From contig DAOUAM010000025.1 in NCBI GenBank assembly GCA_034433305.1, positions 24,330 to 88,329 on the forward strand: a stretch of DNA of 64,000 nt, given 5' to 3'. The notes under the pieces are model-generated. The model saw only the letters and a list, made by a program, of their open reading frames with translations. It was not told where the DNA came from and searched no databases. Position numbers and translations under genes: made by a program. The DNA is from DAOUAM01 sp034433305 (GTDB lineage Bacteria > Chloroflexota > Dehalococcoidia > Lucifugimonadales > DAOUAM01). Shown here piece after piece: positions 9,205-18,604 of the stretch. Every line of letters starts with the position of its first letter. Position 1 is the first letter of the stretch.

Positions 9205-10442
9205 AGTAGGGAATTCCTCCTGCTCTGGAAGTTAGCTGCCGCCTCGCGGCTGGCCCTGGGCGCCTCCACCAGACCGTGGAAGAGGGCCTGGTACCGCTCC
9301 GCAACGCCTCGCCAGCTATAGCTCTGCGCGAATTGCCTGCCCCTGGCCGCCAGCCTGGCGCAAAGTTCCCGGTCCGCCAGCAACCTGGCCAGTTGCTCAG
9401 CGAAGGCGGCGGCGTCCCCGGCCGGGGCCTGGAGGCCGTTGTGCTCGTGCACCACCACGTCCCGGCAGCCGGGGGCATCGGTGGACACCACGGCGCAGCC
9501 GGCGGCCATCGCCTCCACTTGCACAATCCCGAAGGTCTCCAGCAGGGAAGGGAAGGCGTAGATGTCGGCGGCCTGGTACATCCTCACCAGGCACTTGTCG
9601 GGGAACCGCCAGTCGGCCTGGGGAGCGCCGCCCACGCCCACCTGCTCCCTGGTGGCCACGTAGTCGTCCAGGCCACGGGACCTTATTTCCCCGTTCAGGC
9701 TGGAGGTGTCCTTGCCGACAACGTACCAGCGGAAGTGGAAGCCCCTGTCCCGTAGCTCCCTGGCGATGGCCGGTATGAGGCGGTAGCCCTTCTTGGGATG
9801 GTTGCGTCCGGTAGTGAGAATGACGACGCGGTCTTGCGGCCAGCCCAGGTCGGCCCGGAGGGCGGCGACGTCCTGTTCCCGCTCGAACCAGTCCAGGTCA
9901 ACGCCGTGGGGTATGGTCACGATGGACTCAGCGGGCACGCCCAGGCCCAGCAGGTACTGGCGCACCGTTTCACCGGGCGCGACGACGACGCTGTATGCCC
10001 CCACCGCCCTGTCTATCCTGGCCCGTTTCACCGGGTCCAGCCGCAGCCCGTAGCCCAGCTCCAGCGAGGTCTGGATGTCGGCGCCTACCCCCACCAGCAC
10101 CACGGGCACAGCCTTGAGCAAGCAGGTGGCGACGTGGCCGCTGGGGTATGCGCCCACGGCCAGCCACACGTCGTAGCGCTGGGTGTGCTGCACGTAGCCA
10201 AGGTAGAGCCGCGCCCAGGGCCAGCCCAGCCAGGGCAGGCTGTGGACCACGCCATAGAACTTCCTGGGCAGCGGCCTGAGGCCGACGCGGTGCTGGGGCT
10301 GGAGCGCGCCGTAACTCCACGAGGACACGAATACGTGCACCGTGTTCCCGAATAGCCGTAGCTGGCGCGCCAGGTTGTGGGCGAACACCTCGGTGCCGCC
10401 CACCGTGGGCAGATAGGTTGATGTGAGAATGGCTATCTTCAC
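9201..10442 (-). CDS. Glycosyltransferase family 4
   Basis: 413 residues. N-terminal MKIAILTSTYLPTVGGTEVF is a textbook GT4 acceptor loop; donor-side segments are VILTTGRNHPKKGYRLI, YAFPSLLETFGIVQVEAMAAG (EX7E) and CAVVSTDAPGCRDVV. Catalyses transfer from a nucleotide sugar to a lipid-linked acceptor; specificity unknown. The ATG is 40 bases after the large GT-B-like gene and its stop overlaps the dehydrogenase start. Confidence 0.88.
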   Translation of the reverse strand: MKIAILTSTYLPTVGGTEVFAHNLARQLRLFGNTVHVFVSSWSYGALQPQHRVGLRPLPRKFYGVVHSLPWLGWPWARLYLGYVQHTQRYDVWLAVGAYPSGHVATCLLKAVPVVLVGVGADIQTSLELGYGLRLDPVKRARIDRAVGAYSVVVAPGETVRQYLLGLGVPAESIVTIPHGVDLDWFEREQDVAALRADLGWPQDRVVILTTGRNHPKKGYRLIPAIARELRDRGFHFRWYVVGKDTSSLNGEIRSRGLDDYVATREQVGVGGAPQADWRFPDKCLVRMYQAADIYAFPSLLETFGIVQVEAMAAGCAVVSTDAPGCRDVVVHEHNGLQAPAGDAAAFAEQLARLLADRELCARLAARGRQFAQSYSWRGVAERYQALFHGLVEAPRASREAAANFQSRRNSLL

Positions 10443-10482
10443 CAGCGGTCACTCCCTGCTGAAGTTGCTGGCTGGCGGGACA

Positions 10483-12558
10483 TCAGGCATCGCGGGCCAC
10501 AGCCGTCGGGCGCCGGACGGCCAGCTCGGCCAGCAGCTTCGCCAGGCGCGCCGAGGCGCTGGAGTCGGTGGGGCCAAAGCAGTTCTCCAGCGCGGGCGAG
10601 AGGCTGGACAGGTACTCGGCCAGGGGCAACTTGCCGCTGACCAGCCTGTCCACCTGCTCCCGAAGCTCGGAGGCGCTGGCTGCCGTCAGCACCGGGATGC
10701 CCTGGCCGTAGAATAGGCTCATGTCGGGGGCGTGGTTGGGCAGTAGCAACACCACGGGTAGCCCGAAGGCGATGGCCTCCACCGCCGCCGAGGAGTAGGT
10801 AGCCAGGAATATGTCAGAGCGGGCCATCCACTCGTAGATATTGCCGCCATCGGCCAGCGTGATGGCCGCGCCTGAGCCGCCACCCCTGGTGTAGGGCTGC
10901 ATCCACTGGGCCACGGCCTGCCGCGACACCCTGGGGTGCGGCTTCAGCACCAGCTCCAGCCGCGCATCGGCGGCCAGGGCCTTGAGGGCTGTGCCAATGA
11001 CGTAGTTTGTATCGTGCAGCCCGGGTGCAATAAGGACTCGCGTACGCTGTCGGTCCTTGCGCTCCCGCTGCAAACGCCTGCTCTCAGCCCACACCTCGTC
11101 CAGACGTGGCGCGCCGACAGTCCTGACCATTTCCGGCGGGATGCCCCTGCGCTCCAGGACCTGCGCCCCCAGAGGGCCGTCCACGATGTAGATGTCCGGC
11201 TCAGGCAGCGGGGCACCGTAGAACCGCGAGGGAAAGCGCTCCACGCTGGCGCCGGCATAGAGCAGCTTCATGGGGCTGATGGGGCCATGCTGAACGCCCA
11301 CGATGGCGGCGCCGGGCGCTCCCTGGCGTGCCCCTTCTATGGTGGCGCGCCCGAAGATGAACTCGAAGCAGTAGGCCACGGCGACTTCAGGACGCAGGTA
11401 GCCGGCGACGCGGCGGGCGTTGCTCTGGAGCACCTGCAGGTGCGGCCATGCCACCAGCACCGAGCGCCACATGCGGTTCTTGAGCATGTCGCCCACATCC
11501 ACGCCGTCCCACAGGAAGGCCTGAGCAAACTCCGGGTGCCTGGTCATGCGGAAGTACCTCATGACCTCCCACGGGCTGAGATAGGAGCGCAGCACCTCCA
11601 GCATGCTGCCAAAGGACTCCATCAGGACGTAGCGCTTGGGCGCGCGCATGGGGTCGCTGAGCAGCTTGAGCCGCCGGCTGTAGGTCCTGGGCGTCACGAA
11701 CTCGGTCCTGTCATAAGCCCGCAGGGCCATGACAGGCTCGATGTTGTGCTGGAGGGACAGCTCACGGGGCATGTTGCCATAGTAGATGTCCTTCCAGGTG
11801 CCGAAGCGGTCTGTCCAGGTGGCGGGGAACAGCGTGTAAAGGAGGATGCAGGGTGAAGAGTCTCCCGGCTGGCGCCTGGCCATGGCCTCACCGTGCTTGC
11901 GACGGTACCACCTGGCCATGCCGGTAGCCGCCAGGAGGCAGAAGCAGCCGATAGCCCTGGTAGCCAGGATGCGCGGGAAGCTGAAACGCTCTCCACCCGT
12001 GGCGAAGCCCTCGGAAGGTATATCGGCCCTGGCGGCCACCTGCTGGCCCAGGCCGACGTACCAGCGGTCGCCCACCAGGATGCACCGCGCGTAGGTATCG
12101 TCCTGGAGGCGCTGCCGCAGCGCCGCCGCCCGGAAGAACTGCCACCAGATGTCGTCGGCGGGGCTGTTCTTCTCCGAGACGGTGGTCTTCCACCAGAGGG
12201 AGCCGAACCGGCGCGCCCACAGCGGCCCCGACGTGGCCAGGGCGATGCCCGTAAGCCTTTCCCGCAGGGCAGCGACGAAGTCATTGACCCTCTGTGCGGT
12301 GACATCGGCGGTGCTGGCAAGGTAGGTGGCGCCCAGCACTTCCTGGGCAGGCCCAGTCCACGCGGCACGCACGCGGGCGGCCAGACTGCCGTCCGGGTCG
12401 TCCCTGAACAGCAGGATATCCAGCCGCCGGTCCGCGGCATGCTCGCGGCGCAGCGCCGCCAGCGCCCTGTCCATGACCGCATCGGGCAGCGGCCCGGGGC
12501 CTATCGCCAGAAGAACGGGTTGGTCCACGAAACGACGTACCATGTCACATACACCCAC
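10483..12558 (-). CDS. Large GT-B-like surface-carbohydrate protein, specificity unknown
   Basis: 691 residues from GTG 12558 (AAGGG just upstream; an ATG five codons in is an alternative). The N-terminal third has no motif I recognise. The C-terminal half looks like a capsule or teichoic-acid type GT-B domain: GAAIVGVQHGPISPM, RVLIAPGLHDTNYVIG, LELVLKPHPRV, and SDIFLATYSSAAVEAIAFGLPVV, the S-x-A/T-x-x-E-A phosphate-binding segment of CDP-glycerol transferase-like enzymes. Probably a glycosyl- or polyol-phosphate transferase. One base separates it from the upstream FkbM stop. Confidence 0.55.
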   Translation of the reverse strand: MGVCDMVRRFVDQPVLLAIGPGPLPDAVMDRALAALRREHAADRRLDILLFRDDPDGSLAARVRAAWTGPAQEVLGATYLASTADVTAQRVNDFVAALRERLTGIALATSGPLWARRFGSLWWKTTVSEKNSPADDIWWQFFRAAALRQRLQDDTYARCILVGDRWYVGLGQQVAARADIPSEGFATGGERFSFPRILATRAIGCFCLLAATGMARWYRRKHGEAMARRQPGDSSPCILLYTLFPATWTDRFGTWKDIYYGNMPRELSLQHNIEPVMALRAYDRTEFVTPRTYSRRLKLLSDPMRAPKRYVLMESFGSMLEVLRSYLSPWEVMRYFRMTRHPEFAQAFLWDGVDVGDMLKNRMWRSVLVAWPHLQVLQSNARRVAGYLRPEVAVAYCFEFIFGRATIEGARQGAPGAAIVGVQHGPISPMKLLYAGASVERFPSRFYGAPLPEPDIYIVDGPLGAQVLERRGIPPEMVRTVGAPRLDEVWAESRRLQRERKDRQRTRVLIAPGLHDTNYVIGTALKALAADARLELVLKPHPRVSRQAVAQWMQPYTRGGGSGAAITLADGGNIYEWMARSDIFLATYSSAAVEAIAFGLPVVLLLPNHAPDMSLFYGQGIPVLTAASASELREQVDRLVSGKLPLAEYLSSLSPALENCFGPTDSSASARLAKLLAELAVRRPTAVARDA

Positions 12559-12559
12559 T

Positions 12560-13384
12560 TCAGCCCTTCATACCTGGCCGGACGAAGATATAGTTGTAGC
12601 TGCTGGAAGTGTCCGACACGGGATTGATGGACGCTTTCTTGAGCAATGTAAACCCTGCCTCGCCAAGGGCAGCGGAGATTTCTCGGGCGTGTTCCTGCCT
12701 CCCCGGCGCCTCGGTTACCTCCACCAGCACGCTCCTGAGCCTGGGGGCCATCAGCACCTGGCAGGCGCCCCGTATAACCGCGCATTCCTGGCCGTCCACG
12801 TCTATCTTGATCTGGGTAGGTAATGCCAGCCCATAGGTGTAGCACAGGTCGTCCAGGGACACGCCCACCATGCCCTGGCGGTGTACGGGACTGAACTGGC
12901 GGCCCTTGTCGTCCAGCGTGGAGCCGAACTGGTGGATGGCACCACCCGCCCGCAGTTGTCCCTGTACGTAGAACAGGTCAATGCAGGTGCGGTCGGTGAC
13001 CGCCATGCACAGCGTGGTTATGCAGTGGGACAGGCCATTGCGGTAGACGTTCCTGTTCAGGCTGGCGTAGTTCTGGGACTCCGGCTCGAAGCTGTACACC
13101 TGAACCTGCTCCCGGCACTTCCTGGCGGCGAAGATGGAGTACAGGCCAACGTTGGCGCCAATGTCGTAGAACACGTCGCCGGGCTTGAGTTGCTCGGCGA
13201 TCCACTTCACCGTGTCGGGCTCGCGGGTGACGTACCTGTGTAACCGGTGGAACTCCACCGGGTTGGAGGCCTCAGCCTTTATACGCTCGCCGCCAATGAC
13301 GCACGTCTTCACTATCTTGGTGGCGTCGTTGAGGCGAAAGCGGGCGTTCAGCAGCCTGACATGGACCAGGTCCAAGGGGTTCAT
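12560..13384 (-). CDS. FkbM family methyltransferase
   Basis: 274 residues from the ATG at 13384, with AGGAGG four bases before it; the longer open frame to 13531 lacks a ribosome site. Family motifs: GDVFYDIGANVGLYSIFAAR, VYSFEPESQNYASLNRN, VSLDDLCYTYG and QIKIDVDGQECAVIRGA (D-V-D-G-x-E). Probable O-methyltransferase of a sugar. It is the third FkbM gene and the one nearest consensus. Confidence 0.87.
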   Translation of the reverse strand: MNPLDLVHVRLLNARFRLNDATKIVKTCVIGGERIKAEASNPVEFHRLHRYVTREPDTVKWIAEQLKPGDVFYDIGANVGLYSIFAARKCREQVQVYSFEPESQNYASLNRNVYRNGLSHCITTLCMAVTDRTCIDLFYVQGQLRAGGAIHQFGSTLDDKGRQFSPVHRQGMVGVSLDDLCYTYGLALPTQIKIDVDGQECAVIRGACQVLMAPRLRSVLVEVTEAPGRQEHAREISAALGEAGFTLLKKASINPVSDTSSSYNYIFVRPGMKG

Positions 13385-13449
13385 ATAGCCTCCTGAAGTC
13401 AATTCCCAGGACCTGGCCGACAGCAGTCGCCAGGCTGGAGCAATGCTAC

Positions 13450-15348
13450 TCACGTGGGCCAGGCAGTCCGTTGGCTGGGTACCAGGGCCGCAGGCTGGAC
13501 GTCTGTTCGCCGGGCATCCCTGTCCTGGCACAGGCGCAGTATGTGGGCACGTATCCTGTCAAGGGCGAGGCCATCGGCTTCGCCGTAGTTGCGCCTGGCC
13601 TGTTCCTGTACCTGGCGCCATGCCTGGGCGTCTATACCACACTTCAGTGCCCTTGCGACGGCTTCTCGCAGTGCCCGGGCATCCTCTACCACCAGCGCGT
13701 CTGGCCTGGCGATGGCATGGCGCCAGTCCCTGCCTGTCTCGTCCAGCATAAGAGCGGGAACGCCGCAGAGCAGGGCTTCAACACCAGTGGTGGACCAGGA
13801 CATGTTCACCACCAGGTCTGCGGCAGCTATGAGTTCGTTGGTGTCGGTGTCCAGTGCATCGCACAGCACCAGCCGCCCCAGTGGACTCAACCCCAGGAGT
13901 CTCGGTGTGTCCAGGTTCTTGGGCTTGGCCACCACCACCGCATTGTCCAGGGACTCGGCCAGTAGCCTGATAGCCTCGTAGAACCTTTTGAGTGCCCCAT
14001 GGCTGATGTGGGAGTCCCTTGAGGCGCTGGTATCGAAGGCCACGACCAGCGCCTGGCCGTCCCGCACACCGAAGCGCGCCCTGATGCGCTGCCGCTCATT
14101 GAGGCTTTCCCGATGGAGGTGGCCCCAGATGTAGCCGGCCGGCACTATCTCATCGGCGTACCAGAGGCCGCTCCAAAGCTCCTGGCCGCCCTGGCCCCAG
14201 GTGAAGTGGCAGTGGTGCGTCAGGTAGGGTTCTACGTCGCTGGCCTCGATCATCTCGTCGGTTGACCTGACCATGGCGGAGACGCCGCCATGGTCGTGGG
14301 CCGCCATGGTAGCCGCCACTTGCTCGTCGTACACGCCGCTTTCCAGCAGGCAGCCAACGGGGTAGCGCTCCAGGAACACGTCCCAGAGCAGTAGTTGCCG
14401 TCTCAGGCGCAGCATCAGCCGGGTAGTCTCACGAGTGTACCCTTGTTTGCTGGCCAGCAGGCTGGCCGCGGCTTGGGCCAGCGGCCCGACCAGGTAGGTC
14501 TCCAGCCCCTTAGGGCGCAGCAGCACCTGAAGCTGCACAGGCACACGGTCGAAGGCCACCGGCCGGTAGCCAGCCTTTCTGGCGGCGACCACGGCCTGGT
14601 GGACGCGCCGCTTGCCGCTGGCCTGGCGGTAGTAGAGCAACAGGTCTGAGGGGAATATGGTCTTGCCGTCCACCAGGAAATCGTCCCCTCGCCTGAGACC
14701 TATGGGCCATATGGCCGGCTTGGCCAGCAGGTAGCGCTCCCTCACGGCCCTGAGCGCAACTCCGCGCTTGAGGACGAAGGCGAGCAGGCCGGCGTAGTAG
14801 CGGGCGAGGTCCAGCAGCAGGCCCAGCCTGGCCGGTAGTGTTGCATGAAAAACCAGCCCGGGATTCCTCCCGGCCTGGCGCTGGAACTCCTGGGCCAGCC
14901 AGCGTGTCCAGGCCGACCCGCCGACCACCAGGCGCACCTCCTGGCCCGGTCCCGTGGCAAGACGCTCGACCATGAGAATGCGCTGCAGCAGCAGTCGCGT
15001 CTGCAGCAGGGTGGCTTTCTTCAGGTAGGCTTCCACTCGCCTGGGCTGGCCCAGAGAAGGCAGGAAGCGGTATGCCCTGGCAAAGTCCGCCACTCGCGAC
15101 CACTCCTCAGTAATGGCCAGGGTAAGCCGTGAGACCTCCAGGTACAGGCCTTGGAAGTCGCCCACCTCGTGCTGAGACTGCTGGAACGTGGCCCTTCCTC
15201 CGGAAACGGCCCTGAAGATGGAACTCAGGATGCTTCCGGCTCGTGTCTTATGGAAGTAGTACACCGTCCAGCCGCTCAGCACGTGGGCCAGCGCCCACCA
15301 GGCCGAGATGGCATCAATGCTGTCGAAGTACGCAGTTCTTATGGACAT
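13450..15348 (-). CDS. GT-B-like capsule/surface polysaccharide protein
   Basis: About 632 residues from MSIRTAY; the frame is open to 15465 and the start is uncertain because neither candidate has a good ribosome site. The C-terminal region resembles polysaccharide-type GT-B enzymes: ALVVAFDTSASRDSHIS, NAVVVAKPKN, ELIAAADLVVNMSWSTTGVE and EALLCGVPALMLDETG. The N-terminal half is unassigned. It may transfer a sugar, polyol-phosphate or nonulosonate residue; it differs from the neighbouring 691-residue protein, so the two are not recent duplicates. Confidence 0.5.
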   Translation of the reverse strand: MSIRTAYFDSIDAISAWWALAHVLSGWTVYYFHKTRAGSILSSIFRAVSGGRATFQQSQHEVGDFQGLYLEVSRLTLAITEEWSRVADFARAYRFLPSLGQPRRVEAYLKKATLLQTRLLLQRILMVERLATGPGQEVRLVVGGSAWTRWLAQEFQRQAGRNPGLVFHATLPARLGLLLDLARYYAGLLAFVLKRGVALRAVRERYLLAKPAIWPIGLRRGDDFLVDGKTIFPSDLLLYYRQASGKRRVHQAVVAARKAGYRPVAFDRVPVQLQVLLRPKGLETYLVGPLAQAAASLLASKQGYTRETTRLMLRLRRQLLLWDVFLERYPVGCLLESGVYDEQVAATMAAHDHGGVSAMVRSTDEMIEASDVEPYLTHHCHFTWGQGGQELWSGLWYADEIVPAGYIWGHLHRESLNERQRIRARFGVRDGQALVVAFDTSASRDSHISHGALKRFYEAIRLLAESLDNAVVVAKPKNLDTPRLLGLSPLGRLVLCDALDTDTNELIAAADLVVNMSWSTTGVEALLCGVPALMLDETGRDWRHAIARPDALVVEDARALREAVARALKCGIDAQAWRQVQEQARRNYGEADGLALDRIRAHILRLCQDRDARRTDVQPAALVPSQRTAWPT

Positions 15349-15509
15349 CTGGTGTGTGAACAACTCCGCTGGACAGGACTCGGGGGCGAGGCGCAACACA
15401 GAGGGTAGCTGTCCACCCTGTCCGCTGGCCTTCGGGCCGCGAAGGCCTGGACAGCAGGCCAGCACGGCCCAGGGAGTCAGCTATGAGATGGACGCGCTCC
15501 ACGTTGCCT

Positions 15510-15845
15510 TCACGTGTGTAGTGCCACTTCCCTGTTTATGCCGTCCACGGCCAGAGAGAGCACCGGCACGAAGTGCAGAAAGGGAAGCGGCTCTACTGGC
15601 CACAGGCTACGCTTGCCAGGGTCCCTGACTGAGCTGACCGCAATCTTCCAGGCCCGGCGCCGCTCCAGGAAGCACACCACCGTCCAGGAGGCTGCTTCCA
15701 TGCCTGCCCACAGTACTGGCAGCCCGACTATGCCAGTCCAGGGCTTCGAGGTAGCCTGGACGACGCCGTAGGAGGCCAGGACGGCGATGGCCAGTGCCAG
15801 TATTGCCAGTGTTATTGACCAGATGCAGATTTTCCAGAGTCTCAA
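15510..15845 (-). CDS. Small hypothetical membrane protein
   Basis: Frame of about 111 residues with probable TTG start at 15845, where AGGGGAG directly abuts it (tight spacing). The visible frame extends further upstream only as a shadow of the fusion gene. Two hydrophobic helices, SITLAILALAIAVLASYGVV and WTGIVGLPVLWAGMEAASWT, are followed by a basic loop FLERRRAWK. It fills an otherwise empty gap six bases after the previous stop. No family recognised; a small accessory membrane protein of the glycan machinery is possible. Reality as a gene is uncertain. Confidence 0.4.
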   Translation of the reverse strand: MRLWKICIWSITLAILALAIAVLASYGVVQATSKPWTGIVGLPVLWAGMEAASWTVVCFLERRRAWKIAVSSVRDPGKRSLWPVEPLPFLHFVPVLSLAVDGINREVALHT

Positions 15846-15850
15846 CTCCC

Positions 15851-17722
15851 CTAAGTCACCTTCACCAGTATTCTTGTGTGTTCCCCACGACGCAGGGCGT
15901 CCCACGCCTCGCCCGAGCGCACCAGAGGGAACACGGTCTCCAGCAGCAGGCCTGCCGATACCTGGGGCAGGACCTGCATGGCCTCCTGGAAGTCCTCGGC
16001 CCCGGCGCCCGCCGAGCAGACCAGCACGCCGTCCTGGCCGATGCTGGCCAGCAGGGAGGCCCGCTGGGCAGGGTAGGGGGCCGCCAGCGCCAGCACGATG
16101 GCGCCCGGCTTGCACCACCGGCAGACACGCTGCAAGGACTCCACGTTGCCCGTTGTCTCCACCACCACGTCGTACTGGCGGAAGCCGTCCACGTCGCTGC
16201 TGGTGGCGATGCCGGCCTGGTGCAGCGGCACCAGGCTACGCGGCTCCGCGTCCAGCACCGTGACCGGCCACTCCCGCAGGGCCAGGGCGAGGGCGCACAG
16301 GTAGCCCGTGGCCCCCGCGCCCAGTACAGCGGCAGCAGGCGGAGCGGTGCCACGGCCCAGCACCTGCTCCAGCCTGCGCAGCCCCTTGAGGACGTGGGCC
16401 AGCGGCGAGCACAGCGTCGCCAGGGCCATGTCAGTGTTTCTGGGCAGCCTGTATACGGCCCGCCCGGGCACCGCCATGTACTCGGCACAGCCGCCGGGCA
16501 GCCGCGACCGGGCGCAGCCTGAAGGGCCGGAGTCGCGGCAGGCCTGGCACGAGTCGCACCCCAGCGGCGACTGGACGATCACCGGGTCGCCCTCTTTGAC
16601 ATGGGCGACGTTGGCGCCCACCCTTGCCACCCAGCCGGAAAGCTCCGTGCCAGGGATGAAGGGCTGCTCTTGCGCCTGACCGCCGTCCCGCTCGCCGGCG
16701 ACCAGCGCCAGGTCGGCCGGCGTCAGGCTGGCGTAGGCTACCTCCACCAGCACGTCGCCAGGCTTGACCTGGGGTATGTCAATCTCCTCCAGGGCCACCT
16801 GGCTACGTCCACGCACCACCACGGCCTTGCACTTGCGGTCGAAGAACAGCGCGTCCCTGCCGGCGGGGCTGGCCAGCACTTTGCCATCCAGCAGGCCGCT
16901 GATGGTGCCGTAGGTCTTGTTGAGCCGGAACAGGAATATCTCCCGGCCCCGGTCCAGCAACTGTCCGTTGCGCAGGGCGTCGGCCAGGTCGGAGGCCAGG
17001 TAGCGGCCTTCCCGCAGGGCCAGGGGCAGGGCGCTGCCGCGCCCCCAGATGCCTATGGCGCGGGTGGCCAGCGCCTCGCGGTAGTAGCGCCGCCGGACCT
17101 GCCGCCAGGTCTCGTGATGGATGTGGTAGATGCCTGCCAGTGGCTCGTAAACGACCTGGTAGCCGCGCTCCATCCAGTACTTGGCCCACTCGATGTCCTC
17201 CTGGCCGGGCAGCGTCTCATCGAAGGGGTGGTGCCGCCACAGGTCACGGAGGATGGCCGAGTTGGCGTTGTTGGCGAAGAAGTGCGGCGGCCTGAGTGTC
17301 CGGCCCCGTGGGCCGAAGGTGCGGGCCAGGTCGCGCACCTCTCCGTACTTCGACGAGGGGGTGCCGTACTGGCGGCCATAGACCATGGCGGTGCTTTCCT
17401 GGCGCAGCGGGGCTATCAGGCTTTCCAGCCACAGGTCATCCACTGGCTCGGTATGGGCCGAAACAATGGCCACGTACTTGCCTCGCGCGGCCTGGATGCC
17501 CACGTTCAGCGAGTAACCGAAGGTGAAGTCGGCGCTGCTGATGTGCAGGACGCGGGCGCCGTGCTGCCGGGCTATCTCCGTGGTCCGGTCGTAGGAGCCG
17601 GAGTCCACGTTGATAATCTCGAAGTCGCGGTAGCGCTGCTGCCCGATGGCCCGCAGCAGCCCCGGAAGGTAGCGCTCCTCGTTAAAGGTGCGTATGATGA
17701 TGGAAGTCTCAGGGTTGCTCAA
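15851..17722 (-). CDS. Fusion: GT2 glycosyltransferase plus MDR (zinc-type) dehydrogenase
   Basis: 623 residues without internal stop. Residues 1 to about 285 form a GT2 (GT-A) enzyme: TSIIIRTFNEERYLPGLLRA, FEIINVDSGSYDRTTEIA, later PGQEDIEWAKYWMERGY. From about residue 295 a medium-chain dehydrogenase follows: VLVEVAYASLTPADLALVAG, the structural-zinc Cys cluster GCDSCQACRDSGPSGC and Rossmann AVLGAGATGYLCALAL. The usual catalytic-zinc Cys (C-G-x-D) is T-P-A-D and the usual G-H-E is G-T-E, so catalytic zinc is probably absent. It precedes a CMP-sugar synthetase in the operon. Probably oxidises or reduces a sugar and transfers it; the exact reaction is unknown. Confidence 0.8.
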   Translation of the reverse strand: MSNPETSIIIRTFNEERYLPGLLRAIGQQRYRDFEIINVDSGSYDRTTEIARQHGARVLHISSADFTFGYSLNVGIQAARGKYVAIVSAHTEPVDDLWLESLIAPLRQESTAMVYGRQYGTPSSKYGEVRDLARTFGPRGRTLRPPHFFANNANSAILRDLWRHHPFDETLPGQEDIEWAKYWMERGYQVVYEPLAGIYHIHHETWRQVRRRYYREALATRAIGIWGRGSALPLALREGRYLASDLADALRNGQLLDRGREIFLFRLNKTYGTISGLLDGKVLASPAGRDALFFDRKCKAVVVRGRSQVALEEIDIPQVKPGDVLVEVAYASLTPADLALVAGERDGGQAQEQPFIPGTELSGWVARVGANVAHVKEGDPVIVQSPLGCDSCQACRDSGPSGCARSRLPGGCAEYMAVPGRAVYRLPRNTDMALATLCSPLAHVLKGLRRLEQVLGRGTAPPAAAVLGAGATGYLCALALALREWPVTVLDAEPRSLVPLHQAGIATSSDVDGFRQYDVVVETTGNVESLQRVCRWCKPGAIVLALAAPYPAQRASLLASIGQDGVLVCSAGAGAEDFQEAMQVLPQVSAGLLLETVFPLVRSGEAWDALRRGEHTRILVKVT

Positions 17723-17752
17723 TGGTCCCTCGCCAGCTTGCTGGGGCCTGGC

Positions 17753-18550
17753 CTACCTGATGGAAGCCCGCGCCAGCGCCTCACCTATGTACTGCTGCAC
17801 CAGGGGGTCCCGGCGCATAAGCTCCTGTACCCGCGCCAGGTCCTGGGGCGTGTCCACCGAGTAGGTCTCGAACCCGGTCTCCACCATGCGGACCCTGTAG
17901 CCGTGCTCCAGAAAGCGCATCATGTCTATGGACTCGGCCTTCTCCAGGGGCGTCGGCTCCAGGCGAGCGTAGGCCAGGAGGGCGTCCCGCCGGAATGGGA
18001 TGATGCACACCTGCTTGAAGGCCGGGAAGCTGCCCCAGCCCGCTACCCTGTCGGTGGGTATGGGCTGGCGGGAGAAGTACAGGGCGTCGCCGGCGCGGTC
18101 CATGACCACCTTGATGGTATTGGGGTCGCGCCACTCCTCCAGTGTGGTGATGCGCTTGGTCAGGTTGACACACTGGATGCTGGAGTCCCCCAGCATGGGT
18201 ATGATGGCCCGCTCCACCATCTCGGGCATGGTCATGGGTTCATCGCCCTGCACCAGCACGAAGATGTCAGCATCCATCTTTTCCGCTACCTCGGCCACCC
18301 GGTCGCTGGCCCGCTGGTGGCTGGACGAGGTCATGATGGCCTGACCACCGTAGCGCTGGGTGGCGTCGTGGATCTCCTGGTCGCAGGTGGCTACGTACAC
18401 GCCATCCAGTCCCCGGCACATGGCGACGCGCCGACGGACATGCTCCACCATGGGCAGCCCCAGTATGGGGGCAAGAGGCTTGCCAGGGAACCGGGAAGAC
18501 CCCATCCTGGCCGGTATCACGGCGACTATCCGTGGGCGACGAGATGGCAT
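17753..18550 (-). CDS. KdsB-like 3-deoxy-octulosonate-type cytidylyltransferase
   Basis: 265 residues from ATG 18550 (AAGGAGG nine bases upstream). The N-terminal nucleotide loop VAVIPARMGSSRFPGKPLAP and the metal/CTP-binding VLVQGDEPM are the standard KdsB blocks. These enzymes activate Kdo or related 2-keto sugars as CMP derivatives. With no lipid-A genes in view, the likely substrate is a capsule-type acidic sugar. It sits between the fusion dehydrogenase/GT2 and a DegT aminotransferase, suggesting a small pathway for one unusual sugar. Confidence 0.8.
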   Translation of the reverse strand: MPSRRPRIVAVIPARMGSSRFPGKPLAPILGLPMVEHVRRRVAMCRGLDGVYVATCDQEIHDATQRYGGQAIMTSSSHQRASDRVAEVAEKMDADIFVLVQGDEPMTMPEMVERAIIPMLGDSSIQCVNLTKRITTLEEWRDPNTIKVVMDRAGDALYFSRQPIPTDRVAGWGSFPAFKQVCIIPFRRDALLAYARLEPTPLEKAESIDMMRFLEHGYRVRMVETGFETYSVDTPQDLARVQELMRRDPLVQQYIGEALARASIR

Positions 18551-18604
18551 GTTTGCTTCCTCCTTGTCCCTTGTGCCTGAAAGCATGTCTTTCCTGGTGT
18601 TCGG

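Noticed and set aside
15846..16118. N-terminal extension of the small membrane protein
   Set aside because: This part lies antisense-frame within the fusion gene and is Gly/Pro/Arg-rich with no ribosome site.
17753..18550. KdsB for lipopolysaccharide Kdo
   Set aside because: No other Kdo or lipid-A genes in the window; context is capsule-like, so a related acidic sugar is more likely.
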